A DNA stretch of 64,000 nucleotides, taken from Bacteroidota bacterium. GTDB lineage: Bacteria > Bacteroidota > Ignavibacteria > UBA10030 > UBA6906. The DNA is taken from assembly GCA_019637975.1 (NCBI GenBank), contig JAHBUR010000011.1, positions 62,001 through 126,000 of the forward strand, read 5' to 3'. This document shows, in pieces, positions 22,783 through 33,525 of this stretch. Under the pieces are notes generated by a model. It did no database searches. It saw only the letters and a program-made list of their open reading frames with translations, and was not told the origin of the DNA. A program made the position numbers and the translations under genes. The stretch's first letter is position 1; each line of letters opens with the position of its first letter.

Positions 22783-25700
22783 ATGTCAATAGCATCACAG
22801 ATACATGATCGCGCATTTCATCTCCTGTTTCGGAATATGCCGATTCCTTCGTGGGTGTTTGATAGGAAATCGCTTCGTATTCTTGATGTGAACGGTGCCG
22901 CTCTGATGTTGTACGGGTATTCGCGGGATGAATTTCTCGCGATGAAAGCAGACGATGTGTGTCCCGATCTCGCGGGACGAGTGCAACATCGTTCGAAGAA
23001 CGGAGATCTGATCGACGTGGAAGTGACGTCACATGCAACAGAACTTGCAGGATGTAGTGTTGAAGTAGTACTCGCAAAGGATATTACCGCTCAGAAGCGG
23101 ACCGAAGAGACCTTGCGGCAAAGTTCCGAGTTGCAGGAACTGTTGATGCGCATGGCAACGAACTTCGTCAACATCCCCATCGAAAGAACCGACGAAGCCA
23201 TTAATGAGGCGCTGGCAACAATCGGGAAGTTCGTTCAAGCCGATCGGGCGTACCTGTTCCGCTACGACTTCGAGACGGAAACGATGAGCAATACGCACGA
23301 GTGGTGTGCCGAGGGAATATCCAGGGAAATTCACAACTCGCAGAATATCCCCCACAACCTTGTGATGCCGGATGCTGTGCAGGCACACTGGAGGGGGGAA
23401 GTGTATGTCCTTCCCGCAGTTTCAGACCTCCCTGCAGGACACAGTTTCCGCGCGATACTCGAGCCGCAGCACATCCAATCTCTCATCCTCTTTCCAATGT
23501 TATACGACAAGGAACTTCTCGGCTTTGTAGGGTTTGATGCCGTCAGGGAACCGCGGCAGTACGCCGAAAAGGAAACGGCTCTGCTGAAAGTGTTGGCGGA
23601 GATTCTCGCAAACGCCGAGGTGCGACGGAGAAGCGACAAATCGTTGCGCAGAAGCGAGGATACCTTTCGCGCACTGGTTGAAACTACAAGCGACTTCATA
23701 TGGGAGGTGGATGCCCGTTGTGTGTACACGTACGCCAGTCCGCAGATCGAAAAAATACTGGGTTACACACCGTCGGAAGTGATCGGAAAAACACCGTTTG
23801 ATTTCATGGCACCGGACGAGGCGCGTATCCTTCGGCCGCAAGTCGAACGGGTCATGTCTGAAAAGGTGCCGTTTACAAATCTCAGGAACTTGAACGTTCA
23901 CCGCGAAGGCCATATTCTGGTGTTTGAAACCAGCGGCGTACCAGTGTTCGACCGGACTGGAACCCTCCGGGGGTACCGCGGCATTGATCGTGACATCACA
24001 ACGAGGGCAAGCGTGGAAGAGGCCCTGAGAGAAAACGAAGAACGGTTGAGGCTTGCACTCATGGCGTCGAGTCAGGGTCTCTATGATCTTGACCTGAGGA
24101 CCGGCGAGGCGATTGTGAGTCCGGAATACGCCCGCATGTTGGGCTATGAGCCCGACGAGTTCCATGAAACGAATGCGCGGTGGCGTGAACGACTTCATCC
24201 GGATGACCACGGGGAAGTAACGCGAATATATGAAGACTATGTGGCAGGCAGGCGAAATGAGTACCGTGTGGAGTTCCGGCAGAAGACAAAGTCCGGCAAT
24301 TGGAAATGGATTCTCTCGCTCGGCAGGATTGTGGAATGGGACAAGGAGGGTCGCCCCGTACGCATGCTCGGCACACACACGGAAGTAACTGAACGCAAGC
24401 GCGCCGAAGAAGAACTTGCAGCAAAGGAACAACGGTATCGAACGCTGTTCAATCTTTCTCCCGCCGGTATCATGCTGCTCGATGCCTCTGGGACTATTCT
24501 CGAGGTGAACGATACCTTCAACAAAACGCATCTCTACTCGCGTGCCGAGATGGTTGGCAGGAAGATTCATATGTTGGTGCCGGTGGAAGAATATGCGAGG
24601 GTTGATGCCCATCTGAAAAGAATACTCTCCGGGGAAACGCTCGACCACGAAGTCGTAAACCTCAGAAAGGATGGTTCGCCCTGTATTGTCGAGTTGCGCG
24701 AAACAGCAATCTCGCTGCCCAACGGGCAACGGGGCATTCTCTCCGTCGTGAACGACATCTCCGAGCGCAAACGAACCGAAGATGCGTTGCGGGAAAGCGA
24801 ACAGAAGTTCCGGTCGGTTGTTCAGAATGCCCAGGCAATCATCTTCGTTCTTGACAAGAACGGCGTGTTCCAACTTTCCGAAGGACACGCGCTTGCGAAT
24901 CTCGGATTGCAGCCCGGACAAGTAGTAGGTCTCTCCGCCTTGGAATTGTACAAGAACTACCCCGAGGTGGTAGAGGGCATTCAACGTTCCCTCAGCGGCG
25001 AAGCCACAAGGGCAACGGCCAATGTCGAGGGGCATATTTTTGACACGCTGTACTCTCCATACTTTGATCGTAACGGCAAACTGCTGGGTGTTGTAGGCGT
25101 GTCCACGGATATCACCGAGCGGATTCGGTCGGAGCAGATGTTGCGCGAGAGCGAAGAACGCTATCGTCGTTTCTTCGAGGAGGATTTGACGGGCATCTTC
25201 ATCACAAATCCCGACGGAACATTCGCCGACTGCAATCCCGCATTCCTCCGGATTTTCGGATTTGCTTCCCGGGAAGAGGCAATGCGTACAAACGCCACAC
25301 GATTATACGAAAGCGTCGAGCAACGAAATACCATGCTTGATTTGCTACGCAAGAAGAGGCAGTTGCAGAACTTCGAGTTGACACTCCGCCGGATGGATGG
25401 AAGAAAGGTCCATATACTCGAGAATATCGTCGGAACGTTCGACGAACAGGGCAACCTGACCCAGTTGATGGGCTACGTGTCGGACAAGACCGTGCAGAAG
25501 CAGTTGGAAGAACATCTTCTTCAATCTCAAAAAATGGAAAGCCTCGGTACTCTCGCCAGCGGCATTGCTCACGATTTCAACAACATCCTCGGTATTATTC
25601 TCGGGCACGCTACATTGTTGGGCGAGTCGGGTGCCATCCCTCAAAAGGCGCGGCACCATACGGAGATCATCCAGGGTGCCACTGAGCGCGGGGTCGGAGT

Positions 25701-26667
25701 TGTGAAGCAATTGCTGACCTTCGCGCGCAAAACGGATGTATTACTCGAATCCGTCCGGCTCAACGAAATCATCATCGAGATGACGACCCTTTTGCGTGAG
25801 ACATTTCCCAGAACAATAGTAATTGAGACGTCGCTCGAGGATGATATCCCATCGATCGTTGCGGACACGAACCAAATGCATCAGGTGTTGCTGAATCTGT
25901 TTGTAAACGCCCGCGATGCAATGCCGACAGGCGGACGTTTAACTGTTTCAACGCATGTTGCGCCTCCTGACGAAATCCGCGAACGGTGGCCGGATGCAAC
26001 AGAGGCAGAGTATGTTGTACTCTCGGTAGTTGATACGGGTGTTGGAATGGATGAGGCCACACGCGCCCGTATCTTCGAACCGTTCTTCACCACAAAAGAG
26101 CATGGCAAAGGAACAGGCCTGGGTCTTGCAACAGTGTACGGCATTGTCCAGACTCACAAAGGATTCATCGACGTCCAAAGCACGCCCGGCCAGGGAACGA
26201 CATTCATGATATGCTTCCCGGTTCAACCCCGCCGGTTCGACGAAAGCCATGGCTCGCTTCTTTCCGCCGCCAAGATGGCACGCGGCACCGAGACAATCCT
26301 CTTCGTGGAAGATGAACCGATGCTGCAAGAAATGGTAACCGAGTTGCTCACGTCAAAGGGCTACACTGTCCTGAGTGCTTCCGACGGGATGCGGGCCTCG
26401 GAGATTTATTCGGAACGCAAGGCAGACATTGCTTTGATCATTTCCGATCTTGGCTTGCCGCGCATGGGCGGCGACGAACTCTTCAAAACAATCAGGGCGC
26501 TCGATCCGTCGGCGAAGTTCATTCTCGCCAGCGGATTCATTGATCCGATTATCAAAGCCATGCTGACCGATCAGGGACTTCAGCACATCATCAATAAACC
26601 GTATCATCCAACCCATATGCTCACGAAGATTCGAGAGGTGTTGGATGGCAACCCTTCCACAACGTAA
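22783..26667 (+). CDS. Hybrid histidine kinase with six PAS and one GAF domain
   Basis: 1294 aa, soluble, no membrane segment. Order by residue: PAS (~5-110), GAF (~115-285), PAS (~290-410), PAS (~410-540), PAS (~540-665), PAS (~665-785), PAS (~785-905); each PAS end is marked by a DIT(E/A)(R/Q)KRxE-like linker. Then HisKA with phosphoacceptor His930 in GIAHDFNN, the HATPase domain (N, G1, G2 boxes: [29 protein letters not shown]) and a C-terminal receiver with Asp1222 in IISDLGLP. Such kinases sense redox, light or small ligands. No cognate output gene is adjacent; the receiver may pass phosphate to a separate regulator. Confidence 0.95.
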   Translation: MSIASQIHDRAFHLLFRNMPIPSWVFDRKSLRILDVNGAALMLYGYSRDEFLAMKADDVCPDLAGRVQHRSKNGDLIDVEVTSHATELAGCSVEVVLAKDITAQKRTEETLRQSSELQELLMRMATNFVNIPIERTDEAINEALATIGKFVQADRAYLFRYDFETETMSNTHEWCAEGISREIHNSQNIPHNLVMPDAVQAHWRGEVYVLPAVSDLPAGHSFRAILEPQHIQSLILFPMLYDKELLGFVGFDAVREPRQYAEKETALLKVLAEILANAEVRRRSDKSLRRSEDTFRALVETTSDFIWEVDARCVYTYASPQIEKILGYTPSEVIGKTPFDFMAPDEARILRPQVERVMSEKVPFTNLRNLNVHREGHILVFETSGVPVFDRTGTLRGYRGIDRDITTRASVEEALRENEERLRLALMASSQGLYDLDLRTGEAIVSPEYARMLGYEPDEFHETNARWRERLHPDDHGEVTRIYEDYVAGRRNEYRVEFRQKTKSGNWKWILSLGRIVEWDKEGRPVRMLGTHTEVTERKRAEEELAAKEQRYRTLFNLSPAGIMLLDASGTILEVNDTFNKTHLYSRAEMVGRKIHMLVPVEEYARVDAHLKRILSGETLDHEVVNLRKDGSPCIVELRETAISLPNGQRGILSVVNDISERKRTEDALRESEQKFRSVVQNAQAIIFVLDKNGVFQLSEGHALANLGLQPGQVVGLSALELYKNYPEVVEGIQRSLSGEATRATANVEGHIFDTLYSPYFDRNGKLLGVVGVSTDITERIRSEQMLRESEERYRRFFEEDLTGIFITNPDGTFADCNPAFLRIFGFASREEAMRTNATRLYESVEQRNTMLDLLRKKRQLQNFELTLRRMDGRKVHILENIVGTFDEQGNLTQLMGYVSDKTVQKQLEEHLLQSQKMESLGTLASGIAHDFNNILGIILGHATLLGESGAIPQKARHHTEIIQGATERGVGVVKQLLTFARKTDVLLESVRLNEIIIEMTTLLRETFPRTIVIETSLEDDIPSIVADTNQMHQVLLNLFVNARDAMPTGGRLTVSTHVAPPDEIRERWPDATEAEYVVLSVVDTGVGMDEATRARIFEPFFTTKEHGKGTGLGLATVYGIVQTHKGFIDVQSTPGQGTTFMICFPVQPRRFDESHGSLLSAAKMARGTETILFVEDEPMLQEMVTELLTSKGYTVLSASDGMRASEIYSERKADIALIISDLGLPRMGGDELFKTIRALDPSAKFILASGFIDPIIKAMLTDQGLQHIINKPYHPTHMLTKIREVLDGNPSTT

Positions 26668-26675
26668 ATTCGCTT

Positions 26676-27377
26676 GTGTCGTCTGAACTCCAACGCCTGC
26701 AAAAACAAGTAATTTCATGCCGGGCCTGTCCCCGACTTGTCCGGTGGCGCGAGAGAGTCGGCAAAGAAAAAGTCAGGCGCTTTTCAGAGGAAGAGTACTG
26801 GGCAAAACCCATCCCAAGTTTCGGCGACCCGAAGGGGCGCCTGTTGCTCGTCGGCCTCGCCCCGGCAGCGCACGGCGGCAACCGGACCGGGCGCATGTTC
26901 ACCGGCGACAACAGCGGCAACTGGTTGTACAGAGCCCTCTACAAAGCAGGATTCGCAAATCAACCGACATCTCTCCATCGTGATGACGGATTGAAACTTG
27001 GCGACTGCTACATCACAGCAGCACTGCGTTGCGCACCGCCTCTGAACAAGCCGACTCCGAAGGAAATCAGCAATTGCCGCCCGTTTCTTCTCAAAGAAAT
27101 TGCGTTGCTGAAAAACGTCCGGGTTGTTGTCGGGCTTGGCAAGATCGGTTTTGAAGCCGCATTGAATGCCTTTCGTGATGCCGGCAAGATTGAGTTCAAG
27201 AAGAAGCCGAAGTTTGCGCATTGCGCTGTGCACGAGTTTGAGGGATTGACCTTCATCGCCTCATTTCATCCGAGCCAGCAGAATACATTCACGGGAAGAT
27301 TAACGGAGAAGATGTTGGATGATGTGTTTGTTTCGGCAAGAAGGATTTTAAGGTTGATTAAGGCGGAAGGATTGTAA
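26676..27377 (+). CDS. udgB: Uracil-DNA glycosylase family 5 (UDGb)
   Basis: 233 aa, GTG start 9 nt after the kinase stop. Four Cys residues (15, 18, 119, 134) fit the 4Fe-4S cluster of families 4/5. Motif A is GLAPAAHGGNRTGRMFTGD (60-78) and motif B SFHPSQQNTFTGRLT (196-210), the UDGb signature lacking the catalytic Asp of motif A. It removes uracil or hypoxanthine from DNA. The start overlaps no other feature; its stop lies inside the -35 box of the next promoter. Confidence 0.93.
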   Translation: MSSELQRLQKQVISCRACPRLVRWRERVGKEKVRRFSEEEYWAKPIPSFGDPKGRLLLVGLAPAAHGGNRTGRMFTGDNSGNWLYRALYKAGFANQPTSLHRDDGLKLGDCYITAALRCAPPLNKPTPKEISNCRPFLLKEIALLKNVRVVVGLGKIGFEAALNAFRDAGKIEFKKKPKFAHCAVHEFEGLTFIASFHPSQQNTFTGRLTEKMLDDVFVSARRILRLIKAEGL

Positions 27378-27400
27378 CTCCCGCCTATCTTTTCTATCTT
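27372..27400 (+). promoter_or_regulatory. Promoter of patatin-like gene
   Basis: TTGTAA (overlapping the UDG stop codon) and TATCTT separated by 17 bp; predicted start near 27407, about 40 nt before the ATG at 27448. Confidence 0.5.
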
Positions 27401-27447
27401 TATTGCATTGAATTTGTTGGCATTGTTGATTTCTTGCAGGTACCATC

Positions 27448-28584
27448 ATGAGTAAACTTGCTTTGGTCTTATCCGGCGGCGGAGCGCGGGGCGCGTTCCA
27501 GGCCGGGGCGCTTGTGGAATTGCTGGAGTATTTTGAGCGAACGGGGAGACGCATCAACATTCTTTCGGGCACCTCGGTCGGCGCGCTGAACGGCATGAGT
27601 ATCGCGCAGGCTCCCGACCTGAAAGCGGCACGGGTAGAAATCGAGACCCAATGGAAGAAGCTGACGAACGACGACATCTACAAGGTTCGCGGCTGGGAGA
27701 TTTTCAAGCTGATTGCGAAGTTTGCAACGCATCGCATCGAGAAATGGCCAACACTTGCCGGCGTCGATTCCATTTTCGACAACACGCCGCTGTACAACAA
27801 GTACGTCGAACATTATCTCGACCTTGACGCCATCCGTTCACGGCGAACGGTTGACGATTTCTTCGTCTCGCTGACGTCGCTGCACACCGGCGCCGCATAT
27901 CTGCAATGCCTCACCACCGAACCCGACTTGCAGAAAGCAAAAGAGTACATCATGGCCTCGACGATTACCACCGTTGCCTATCCGCCGGTGAAGACGGTTG
28001 TTGTCGATCCGGAAATCCCCGAACATTTGCAGGACACGCCCCAACTCTACGCCGATGGCGGCATCTCCAACAAAACTCCTTTGAAGACGATTCTGCAAAC
28101 CGGCGACATCAATGAGTTGTTTGTCGTCAACACGTATCCTTCATATCCGAACAAGACGGAGGAAAGCATCAACCGGAATTTCCCGAATGTGTTTTCGATG
28201 CTGATCCGCACGGCGGTGGAGTTGCTGCCGAACCTCTATTTCCGGCGGGACATGGAATCGGTGCAGGATGTGAACAACGACATCGAACGCTGGAACACGC
28301 TGAAAGCAAAACTCCTCGGCACAGTCCGCAACGATGCCGACCGGGTACGGCTTGAAGAATTGCTGGCGGAAGAAGAGCAGAAGTTCTCGTTCAAGCAGGG
28401 CAACAAGCAGATTATCAATCCCGTGATCATTGCGCCGGACGAGGAACTGCCTGTGCAGGATACCGAGTTCGTTCAGCCGAAGTTAGGCGAAACGTTCGAA
28501 ATGGGAAGGGAGAAGGCGAAGCAGGTTCTTGCAGGATTGGAGGAGCGGGGAGTTTATAGAGTTCGCGGGGTTGAGAGTTTGTAG
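27448..28584 (+). CDS. Patatin-like phospholipase
   Basis: 378 aa. Oxyanion hole GGGARG (10-15), nucleophile Ser43 in GTSVG and catalytic Asp203 in YADGGISN form the patatin catalytic dyad. A cytosolic or peripheral lipid acyl hydrolase is expected. The C-terminal ~100 residues are charged and helical, beyond the usual core. A strong terminator follows at 28597. Confidence 0.93.
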   Translation: MSKLALVLSGGGARGAFQAGALVELLEYFERTGRRINILSGTSVGALNGMSIAQAPDLKAARVEIETQWKKLTNDDIYKVRGWEIFKLIAKFATHRIEKWPTLAGVDSIFDNTPLYNKYVEHYLDLDAIRSRRTVDDFFVSLTSLHTGAAYLQCLTTEPDLQKAKEYIMASTITTVAYPPVKTVVVDPEIPEHLQDTPQLYADGGISNKTPLKTILQTGDINELFVVNTYPSYPNKTEESINRNFPNVFSMLIRTAVELLPNLYFRRDMESVQDVNNDIERWNTLKAKLLGTVRNDADRVRLEELLAEEEQKFSFKQGNKQIINPVIIAPDEELPVQDTEFVQPKLGETFEMGREKAKQVLAGLEERGVYRVRGVESL

Positions 28585-28596
28585 AGGTAGCTGCAC

Positions 28597-28623
28597 AAAA
28601 GCCCGACTTTCGCCGGGCTTTTT
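28597..28623 (+). terminator. Intrinsic terminator after patatin gene
   Basis: AAAGCCCG/CGGGCTTT 8-bp stem (28598-28605 with 28614-28621), 8-nt loop, T run of five. The flanking A residues make it usable from both sides, so it may also end the T9SS gene that stops at 28649. Confidence 0.85.
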
Positions 28624-28648
28624 GATTTTATGCTGATGGCTGTGTATG

Positions 28649-31600
28649 CTACTTCGTCAGCACCAACTTACTCACCTTGTTCAACCGCACACCTCCGCTC
28701 ATATCCGTTGCCGTGAACCTCGCAAAGTACACGCCGCTCGCCACAGCGGATGCATCCCACATTGCAGAGTGATACCCTTCGGACTTCGGGCCGCTTACGA
28801 GTTCCGTGACCTTCCGGCCCAAGAGATCGTAAACCACTAACGACACTTGCGCCGCCTCAGGGAGATCGTACTTGATTGTGGTAGAGGGATTGAACGGGTT
28901 GGGATAGTTCGGATGAACGGCAAACACCTCAGGCAAACCGTTTGGTGCGGTTGCATGAGCCAATTGCTTTGCCAATGATGCTGCCTCATCCACCACATAC
29001 CAGCGTTCAAGATCGATGCGGCCTAACTGTGATACCCCGACAGGCTGAAGCACAAGTTTGAGTTGTCGGTTGCCGTGATTGAGCGCGGTCTGGAACGTCA
29101 CAAGTGTGTCGTCGCCGACGTGGAAGGTCCGGAGATTCTGTACAACATTCCCCGTTGCGGCATCGCGCAAGGTCATGCGGATGTTGATGCCGTTCGGGAG
29201 TTGACCTTTTGCCGTAAACAATGTCGTCAGCTTCATCATCCCGGTTCCCGCGAATGGCTCCGTGGAAAGCACATTCTCGAACTGCGAGAGAGTGATACGC
29301 GCTGTGTCGTTCATCTCCGCAAACCCGAGCCGCATTTCGTTCGCTTGAGCATCCAGCACGGCAATGTGCAGCGAGCCGTTGCGAAACATCAATCTGCCGC
29401 CGCGCCCTTCCGAGGTCAACGGCATGCTGTCCCCTTCCTCGTTTTCGTCCGTCATGGTGATACCTTGGCGCTGAATGGCGTACGGGGCTGTTGTGCCGCG
29501 CGAGACGAGATACTCAAACGAGTTCGCCAAATAGCCTGCGCTGAGTGTCGGGTCAACGCCTGCGCCCCTCGAAGCAACCGAACCCCAAGCGCTGGGACGG
29601 CCGCGCACGGTGTACATCAACGGCGTTTCTGTTGTCTGCCACGCTATTGTGGCCTTCAGTGTCCCGATGCTTCCGGTAACGCTTGGTTTTACATAGCTTG
29701 CCGTTGTGTAGTACGGCACCCACGTTGCCGGATAGCTCCACGTTTGCGTGTTGCGCTGCGAGTACTGTATTACGCCGGTGACAAACTCCCAGTAGTAGGC
29801 CTGCCACGTTACGCCGATAGTATCGCCATCAAGCCCCGCATTCACCAAGGCAATACACGGCGCGTTGAGATATACCGATTCATCACCTTCAAGAACTGTT
29901 TGCGGTATTCCTGCTTGAGGCCAGCCGGGGTATGCGATAACCGGCCTATACATCACATTGTTGTATTCGATATACGCAAGATGCCACGTGTCAGGTGTAT
30001 TGGCATAAGGCGAAAGTGAGAACGCGGTAATACCGCTCCCGAGATTTGTTATGCCTGAGGTCGAGTTGTCAGGCATCCACATGATGCACCGGAGTTCATC
30101 CAAATCACAATCATACCACGTGACAAGTGTGTAAAACGCTGTCGTGTACTTTTCACTCCCTTCCCGTGCAATACCGAGAACAGGTCGCGCAGACTCACCC
30201 TGCCCCAGCCACAGTGAGCCGAGTTGCTCGGGGCCATAGGTAATGTTTCCGTTGAGATCAAGTTCACAGACATAGATTCCGTGTTCGCTTTCATCCGTTG
30301 CATAAATTTCATACGCGATACGAATTCTGTGCTCTTGTGCATCGGGCATTTCGCCGTCTCCAAACACACCGCCGCCTCCAGTGGCCACCTCGGGAACATA
30401 GATAATAGAGGGGTCACGATACCGGCCCTGTTCAGGATAGCCTTCAAATATTGGGCTTACCAATTTCTCCGGAGCCCACGATGTGCCACTGAAGTCCAGC
30501 GAGCGTGTGTACCAGATGAGACCCGCCGATTGATATACCTTGTGCCAGTAGCCGAGATTGTCGCGCGTGATTTTTCGCTGGTTATTGAATGCCACGGCTT
30601 CAGGCGAGGAGGAGGCGAGGTGGAGCTTGTAGTTCGCTGTTGCCATAGCGCCGGAACTCGTAAAAACGACACCGGTTTGGGCAGCATCGGCGTTTTGATA
30701 TTGCACGCTCGAACCCTCCCAGTTCCGAAAATATGCTGAGTAGTTGTTCCCGTTGATGGTAAACGTGTTCGGGTTCGGGGCTCCCACGGAGTAGTAGGGC
30801 TTCAGTGGATCTTGCGGATCCGGGACTTGGTTCAAGAACACGCCGCGGTATTCGGAAGTTGTCGAAATCGTCCACGGTGAGCTGTTCGTTTTGAACGGTG
30901 CCGACATACCCTGACTTCTATTCTCGCCACCGTACCCAACTACATCTTCCAACCACGGGTCTTTGAACTGGATGGTCCCCGCCGCAGATGGGACATCCCA
31001 AAGTTCGGCTTTGATCGTTGCCTCACAGAATCCTCGATGGTGAAACGTGAAGCTATTTTCCTGTGGGTGGGGATAGATCGGATAAGCAGCATAATTCGCA
31101 TATCGAATCTGGTCAAGAACATTTGCCGTTACTCCTCTATGGAATTTTTCGCCCAAGCCCGCAATGTTCGGTTTGATCTTGAGTTCTTCGCCGTGACTCA
31201 TGGGGATAGAACTACCCGGTGATGCCCAATCACCCGATGTTAAAGACCCCCACTTGTAGCCAGACCATCGCCCAATGGTGTCTGCAGAAAAGCCCGCAAG
31301 AGGTGTCCCGTCCTCCTTGCGGGCGTACAGCGACGCAAATTTGGGATATCCGTACTTGGCTGTTGTAACGGTTGATGAGGTGATGGTGTCGCCATCAACA
31401 ATAATCCTGACATACACATACGTTAAGTCATTGATGTCATTGTCTATCCACATTTTCCGTCCCTCCATGCCTGACCCGCTATGTATAAGAATCCAATTTC
31501 CAACACCATCGACTTGTTCATACCATCGGTAGTCGTAACTATTGTAATTAGTTTGCAGAATGCCATCAAGATAGAATTGAGCCGAATGCCATGCGGCCCA

Positions 31601-31741
31601 CTCATTCTCGCTCCGCCAGTAGATGTCATCGTGAATGACGCATGCCTCGTAGCCGACCCCCGTGATGTTACAGGGTACTTCTTGGGCAACCGCGCCGACG
31701 CAAGCGAAGATCAATAAGACTGATACGATAATAGTTTTCAT
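28649..31741 (-). CDS. T9SS-exported large protein with C-terminal sorting domain
   Basis: 1030 aa from the ATG at 31741, preceded by AAAGGAGA; an in-frame upstream start at 31768 is less likely. Signal peptide MKTIIVSVLLIFACVGAVAQ. The central ~800 residues are strand- and aromatic-rich with propeller-like repeats (SGLxx, YSPxx and WxxTTxTPLMYT stretches), no catalytic motif seen. The last ~85 residues form the type A T9SS sorting domain: YPNPFNPSTT, VYDLLGRKVTELV, GYHSAMWDASAVASGVYFAR and a basic end KLVLTK. The protein is therefore expected on the cell surface or released. It also has a complex leader (31789-31946). Confidence 0.9.
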   Translation of the reverse strand: MKTIIVSVLLIFACVGAVAQEVPCNITGVGYEACVIHDDIYWRSENEWAAWHSAQFYLDGILQTNYNSYDYRWYEQVDGVGNWILIHSGSGMEGRKMWIDNDINDLTYVYVRIIVDGDTITSSTVTTAKYGYPKFASLYARKEDGTPLAGFSADTIGRWSGYKWGSLTSGDWASPGSSIPMSHGEELKIKPNIAGLGEKFHRGVTANVLDQIRYANYAAYPIYPHPQENSFTFHHRGFCEATIKAELWDVPSAAGTIQFKDPWLEDVVGYGGENRSQGMSAPFKTNSSPWTISTTSEYRGVFLNQVPDPQDPLKPYYSVGAPNPNTFTINGNNYSAYFRNWEGSSVQYQNADAAQTGVVFTSSGAMATANYKLHLASSSPEAVAFNNQRKITRDNLGYWHKVYQSAGLIWYTRSLDFSGTSWAPEKLVSPIFEGYPEQGRYRDPSIIYVPEVATGGGGVFGDGEMPDAQEHRIRIAYEIYATDESEHGIYVCELDLNGNITYGPEQLGSLWLGQGESARPVLGIAREGSEKYTTAFYTLVTWYDCDLDELRCIMWMPDNSTSGITNLGSGITAFSLSPYANTPDTWHLAYIEYNNVMYRPVIAYPGWPQAGIPQTVLEGDESVYLNAPCIALVNAGLDGDTIGVTWQAYYWEFVTGVIQYSQRNTQTWSYPATWVPYYTTASYVKPSVTGSIGTLKATIAWQTTETPLMYTVRGRPSAWGSVASRGAGVDPTLSAGYLANSFEYLVSRGTTAPYAIQRQGITMTDENEEGDSMPLTSEGRGGRLMFRNGSLHIAVLDAQANEMRLGFAEMNDTARITLSQFENVLSTEPFAGTGMMKLTTLFTAKGQLPNGINIRMTLRDAATGNVVQNLRTFHVGDDTLVTFQTALNHGNRQLKLVLQPVGVSQLGRIDLERWYVVDEAASLAKQLAHATAPNGLPEVFAVHPNYPNPFNPSTTIKYDLPEAAQVSLVVYDLLGRKVTELVSGPKSEGYHSAMWDASAVASGVYFARFTATDMSGGVRLNKVSKLVLTK

Positions 31742-31788
31742 GAGAGAAATCTCCTTTTTCGTCGTCAATTGAACTGCATTGCAGAGAA

Positions 31789-31830
31789 CCGGTGCTTCGA
31801 GGAGCCGTCATCCTTGACACCTTGCACCGG
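31789..31830 (-). other. Structured leader of T9SS gene
   Basis: CCGGTGC and GCACCGG pair over a 28-nt interior containing further partial complementarity (TGTCA/TGACG). It lies about 50-90 nt upstream of the ATG in the mRNA leader. Function unknown; a regulatory stem or mRNA stabiliser is possible. Confidence 0.4.
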
Positions 31831-31913
31831 AATGTTTGCGCATCAAAAGGCATTTGTTCTTCGCATGTCCCTTTTGATTCTTAGTTTGCTGTTCATTAGA
31901 TTAACAGAGGCAG

Positions 31914-31946
31914 ATAAAAAGGCGTACGCTGACGCCTTTGGCGTCA
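31914..31946 (-). terminator. Overlapping hairpins with T run, possible terminator or attenuator
   Basis: On the minus strand TGACGCC-AAA-GGCGTCA (31946-31930) forms a tight 7-bp hairpin. Its right arm also pairs in a second hairpin GGCGT-CAGCGT-ACGCC (31936-31921) directly followed by TTTTT. Only one of the two can form at a time. The lipoprotein gene ends 90 nt upstream, so this is probably its terminator; an attenuator acting on the T9SS gene is possible. Confidence 0.45.
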
Positions 31947-32036
31947 CGCAGAGCACAGCCAATTTATATGCCCTTTCTGCTGCGGGCGGCGCTGCAACGT
32001 CGCCCGTAGTTATATGAATTTCATCATCATGCGATA

Positions 32037-33365
32037 TCACCGCCTTCCCATTATGATGAGCGCTCGATCAGAAAAGAATCCGCTCACCGTATACCCAACC
32101 GCAACCACCATGTCCTGGGACACTGCCACCGATTCAAAATAGTAACTTGATGGAATCTCTGTGGCCATTCTCCAGCTCACACCGTTGAAGTGAGCCAGTC
32201 TACCATGCCAGCCTACAGCAACAATATTGTTATCCGTGCTTCCGCGAATCCTCCTGACAGAGACCGATGGGGGTACTCCTTCCATCTGGTGCCAGGATGG
32301 ATGTCTATACCGCCAGATGCCCACGCCCGAAACGTAGGTTCTGAACCTGTTCACTGTCCAGACACTCCCGATAGAGAGTGTCGAATACCAAGAGAGTGTA
32401 TCACGCGCACCCGCAGGCGAAAGAGAGAGAAGTCGAACGTCATTGGATGTTCCGCCGACTGCAAATACCACCGCATTCCCATTCAATGGGTTGGTGAACC
32501 CCCATACGTCAACCAAGTTTCCCGTCGTCCCGCTCTCCAAGCGCCGCCACGTGCCGGAAGGACTTCGGATTGCGATTCCACCTCCATTACCAACCGCATA
32601 GAGCTCTCCAGTTGATGAATTGCCCCATAGCTTGTTGATTGACACCGGCGTGCATGTCGGCGCGCTCTGGCTCCCTCCATTCCAGCGAACAACTTGCGAC
32701 CCATCCATTCCGATCCAAATATCTGTCGGGCTGAACGCAAAGATCGATTTTGTCGGATACGAACCCGTCCCCGATTGGCCGCAAAAGGTGTAGAATTGTA
32801 TTCTCATCAACTGCCACTCCCTTCCATTCCACTTCACCAAGTTGTACGCATTGGGGTCCCAATTTCCCAAGCTATCCCGCTTGTAAATTTCGCCAACCGC
32901 ATACACCAACGTATCGTTGATAATGGCCACATCGTACAGCACCGAGGAACTGCCATCTCCCAATAGCACCGGCGGATCAAAAAGCCAGGCATGAGATGTG
33001 GTGTCCATCGTCGTCACCTGCGCGCTTGCGCTGGTTTCTATCACGGTGGAGTTGTCGTTGAGGCGTTGCAGTTGGTAGGTGTATGCACGGTTGGGGAGTA
33101 AACCCTCGTCAATAACCAGAGAGTCAGAGGTCAGAAGTCGGAGGTCAGAAACACGTTGGCCATCGCGCAGCAGGCGCACGGTGGCGGGGAGTTGCGTTGT
33201 TGTTGGCTTCAGCCAGGCTTCGGTGCAGCTTGCGTCAACAGCAGTGAGCGAGAGCGTCGGCTCGGGCACAACGGGCGGCTCCTTCTTGCACCCCTCGGCA
33301 GCAAGTAAGCCTAACACTATGGGAAAGAAACAGAGAATGAATGCACGTAGATTCTTCATCTTCAC
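32037..33365 (-). CDS. Propeller-type lipoprotein
   Basis: 442 aa. Lipoprotein signal with AAEGC lipobox (Cys26). A fibronectin-III-like domain (residues ~35-115: TLSLTAVDASCTEAWLKP, AYTYQLQRL) is followed by a ~300-residue beta-propeller-like region with repeats such as VYAVGE, DIWIGMDG, LYAVGNGG and VFAVGGTSNDV. Probably a surface or periplasmic binding protein; no catalytic motif. It has a strong upstream promoter, a long leader and an 8-bp x5 tandem repeat just before its ribosome binding site (AGAGGTGA). Confidence 0.85.
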   Translation of the reverse strand: MKMKNLRAFILCFFPIVLGLLAAEGCKKEPPVVPEPTLSLTAVDASCTEAWLKPTTTQLPATVRLLRDGQRVSDLRLLTSDSLVIDEGLLPNRAYTYQLQRLNDNSTVIETSASAQVTTMDTTSHAWLFDPPVLLGDGSSSVLYDVAIINDTLVYAVGEIYKRDSLGNWDPNAYNLVKWNGREWQLMRIQFYTFCGQSGTGSYPTKSIFAFSPTDIWIGMDGSQVVRWNGGSQSAPTCTPVSINKLWGNSSTGELYAVGNGGGIAIRSPSGTWRRLESGTTGNLVDVWGFTNPLNGNAVVFAVGGTSNDVRLLSLSPAGARDTLSWYSTLSIGSVWTVNRFRTYVSGVGIWRYRHPSWHQMEGVPPSVSVRRIRGSTDNNIVAVGWHGRLAHFNGVSWRMATEIPSSYYFESVAVSQDMVVAVGYTVSGFFSDRALIIMGRR

Positions 33366-33376
33366 CTCTAAGAAAA

Positions 33377-33416
33377 GTGGGAGTGTGGGAGTGTGGGAGT
33401 GTGGGAGTGTGGGAGT
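33377..33416. repeat. 8-bp tandem repeat, five perfect copies
   Basis: GTGGGAGT (ACTCCCAC on the coding strand) is repeated five times without change, ending 12 nt upstream of the lipoprotein ATG. It lies in the 5' leader between the promoter and the ribosome binding site. Confidence 0.95.
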
Positions 33417-33496
33417 GTGTCCCTGCTCAAGCCCTGCGCCTTACCGGACCCACATCACTCCACGTCAAAGAACGAAGTGTTAAGAATAATTGAAGG

Positions 33497-33510
33497 CAAC
33501 TCTGGAGTTG
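33497..33510. other. Perfect short hairpin in lipoprotein leader
   Basis: CAACTC-TG-GAGTTG, a 6-bp stem with two-base loop, 16 bp downstream of the -10 box. It may be an operator or a leader hairpin. Confidence 0.35.
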
Positions 33511-33525
33511 TCTTTGACTGTGGGC

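Noticed and set aside
23500-25035. 511-codon minus-strand open frame
   Set aside because: Antisense to the multi-PAS kinase; no recognisable motifs.
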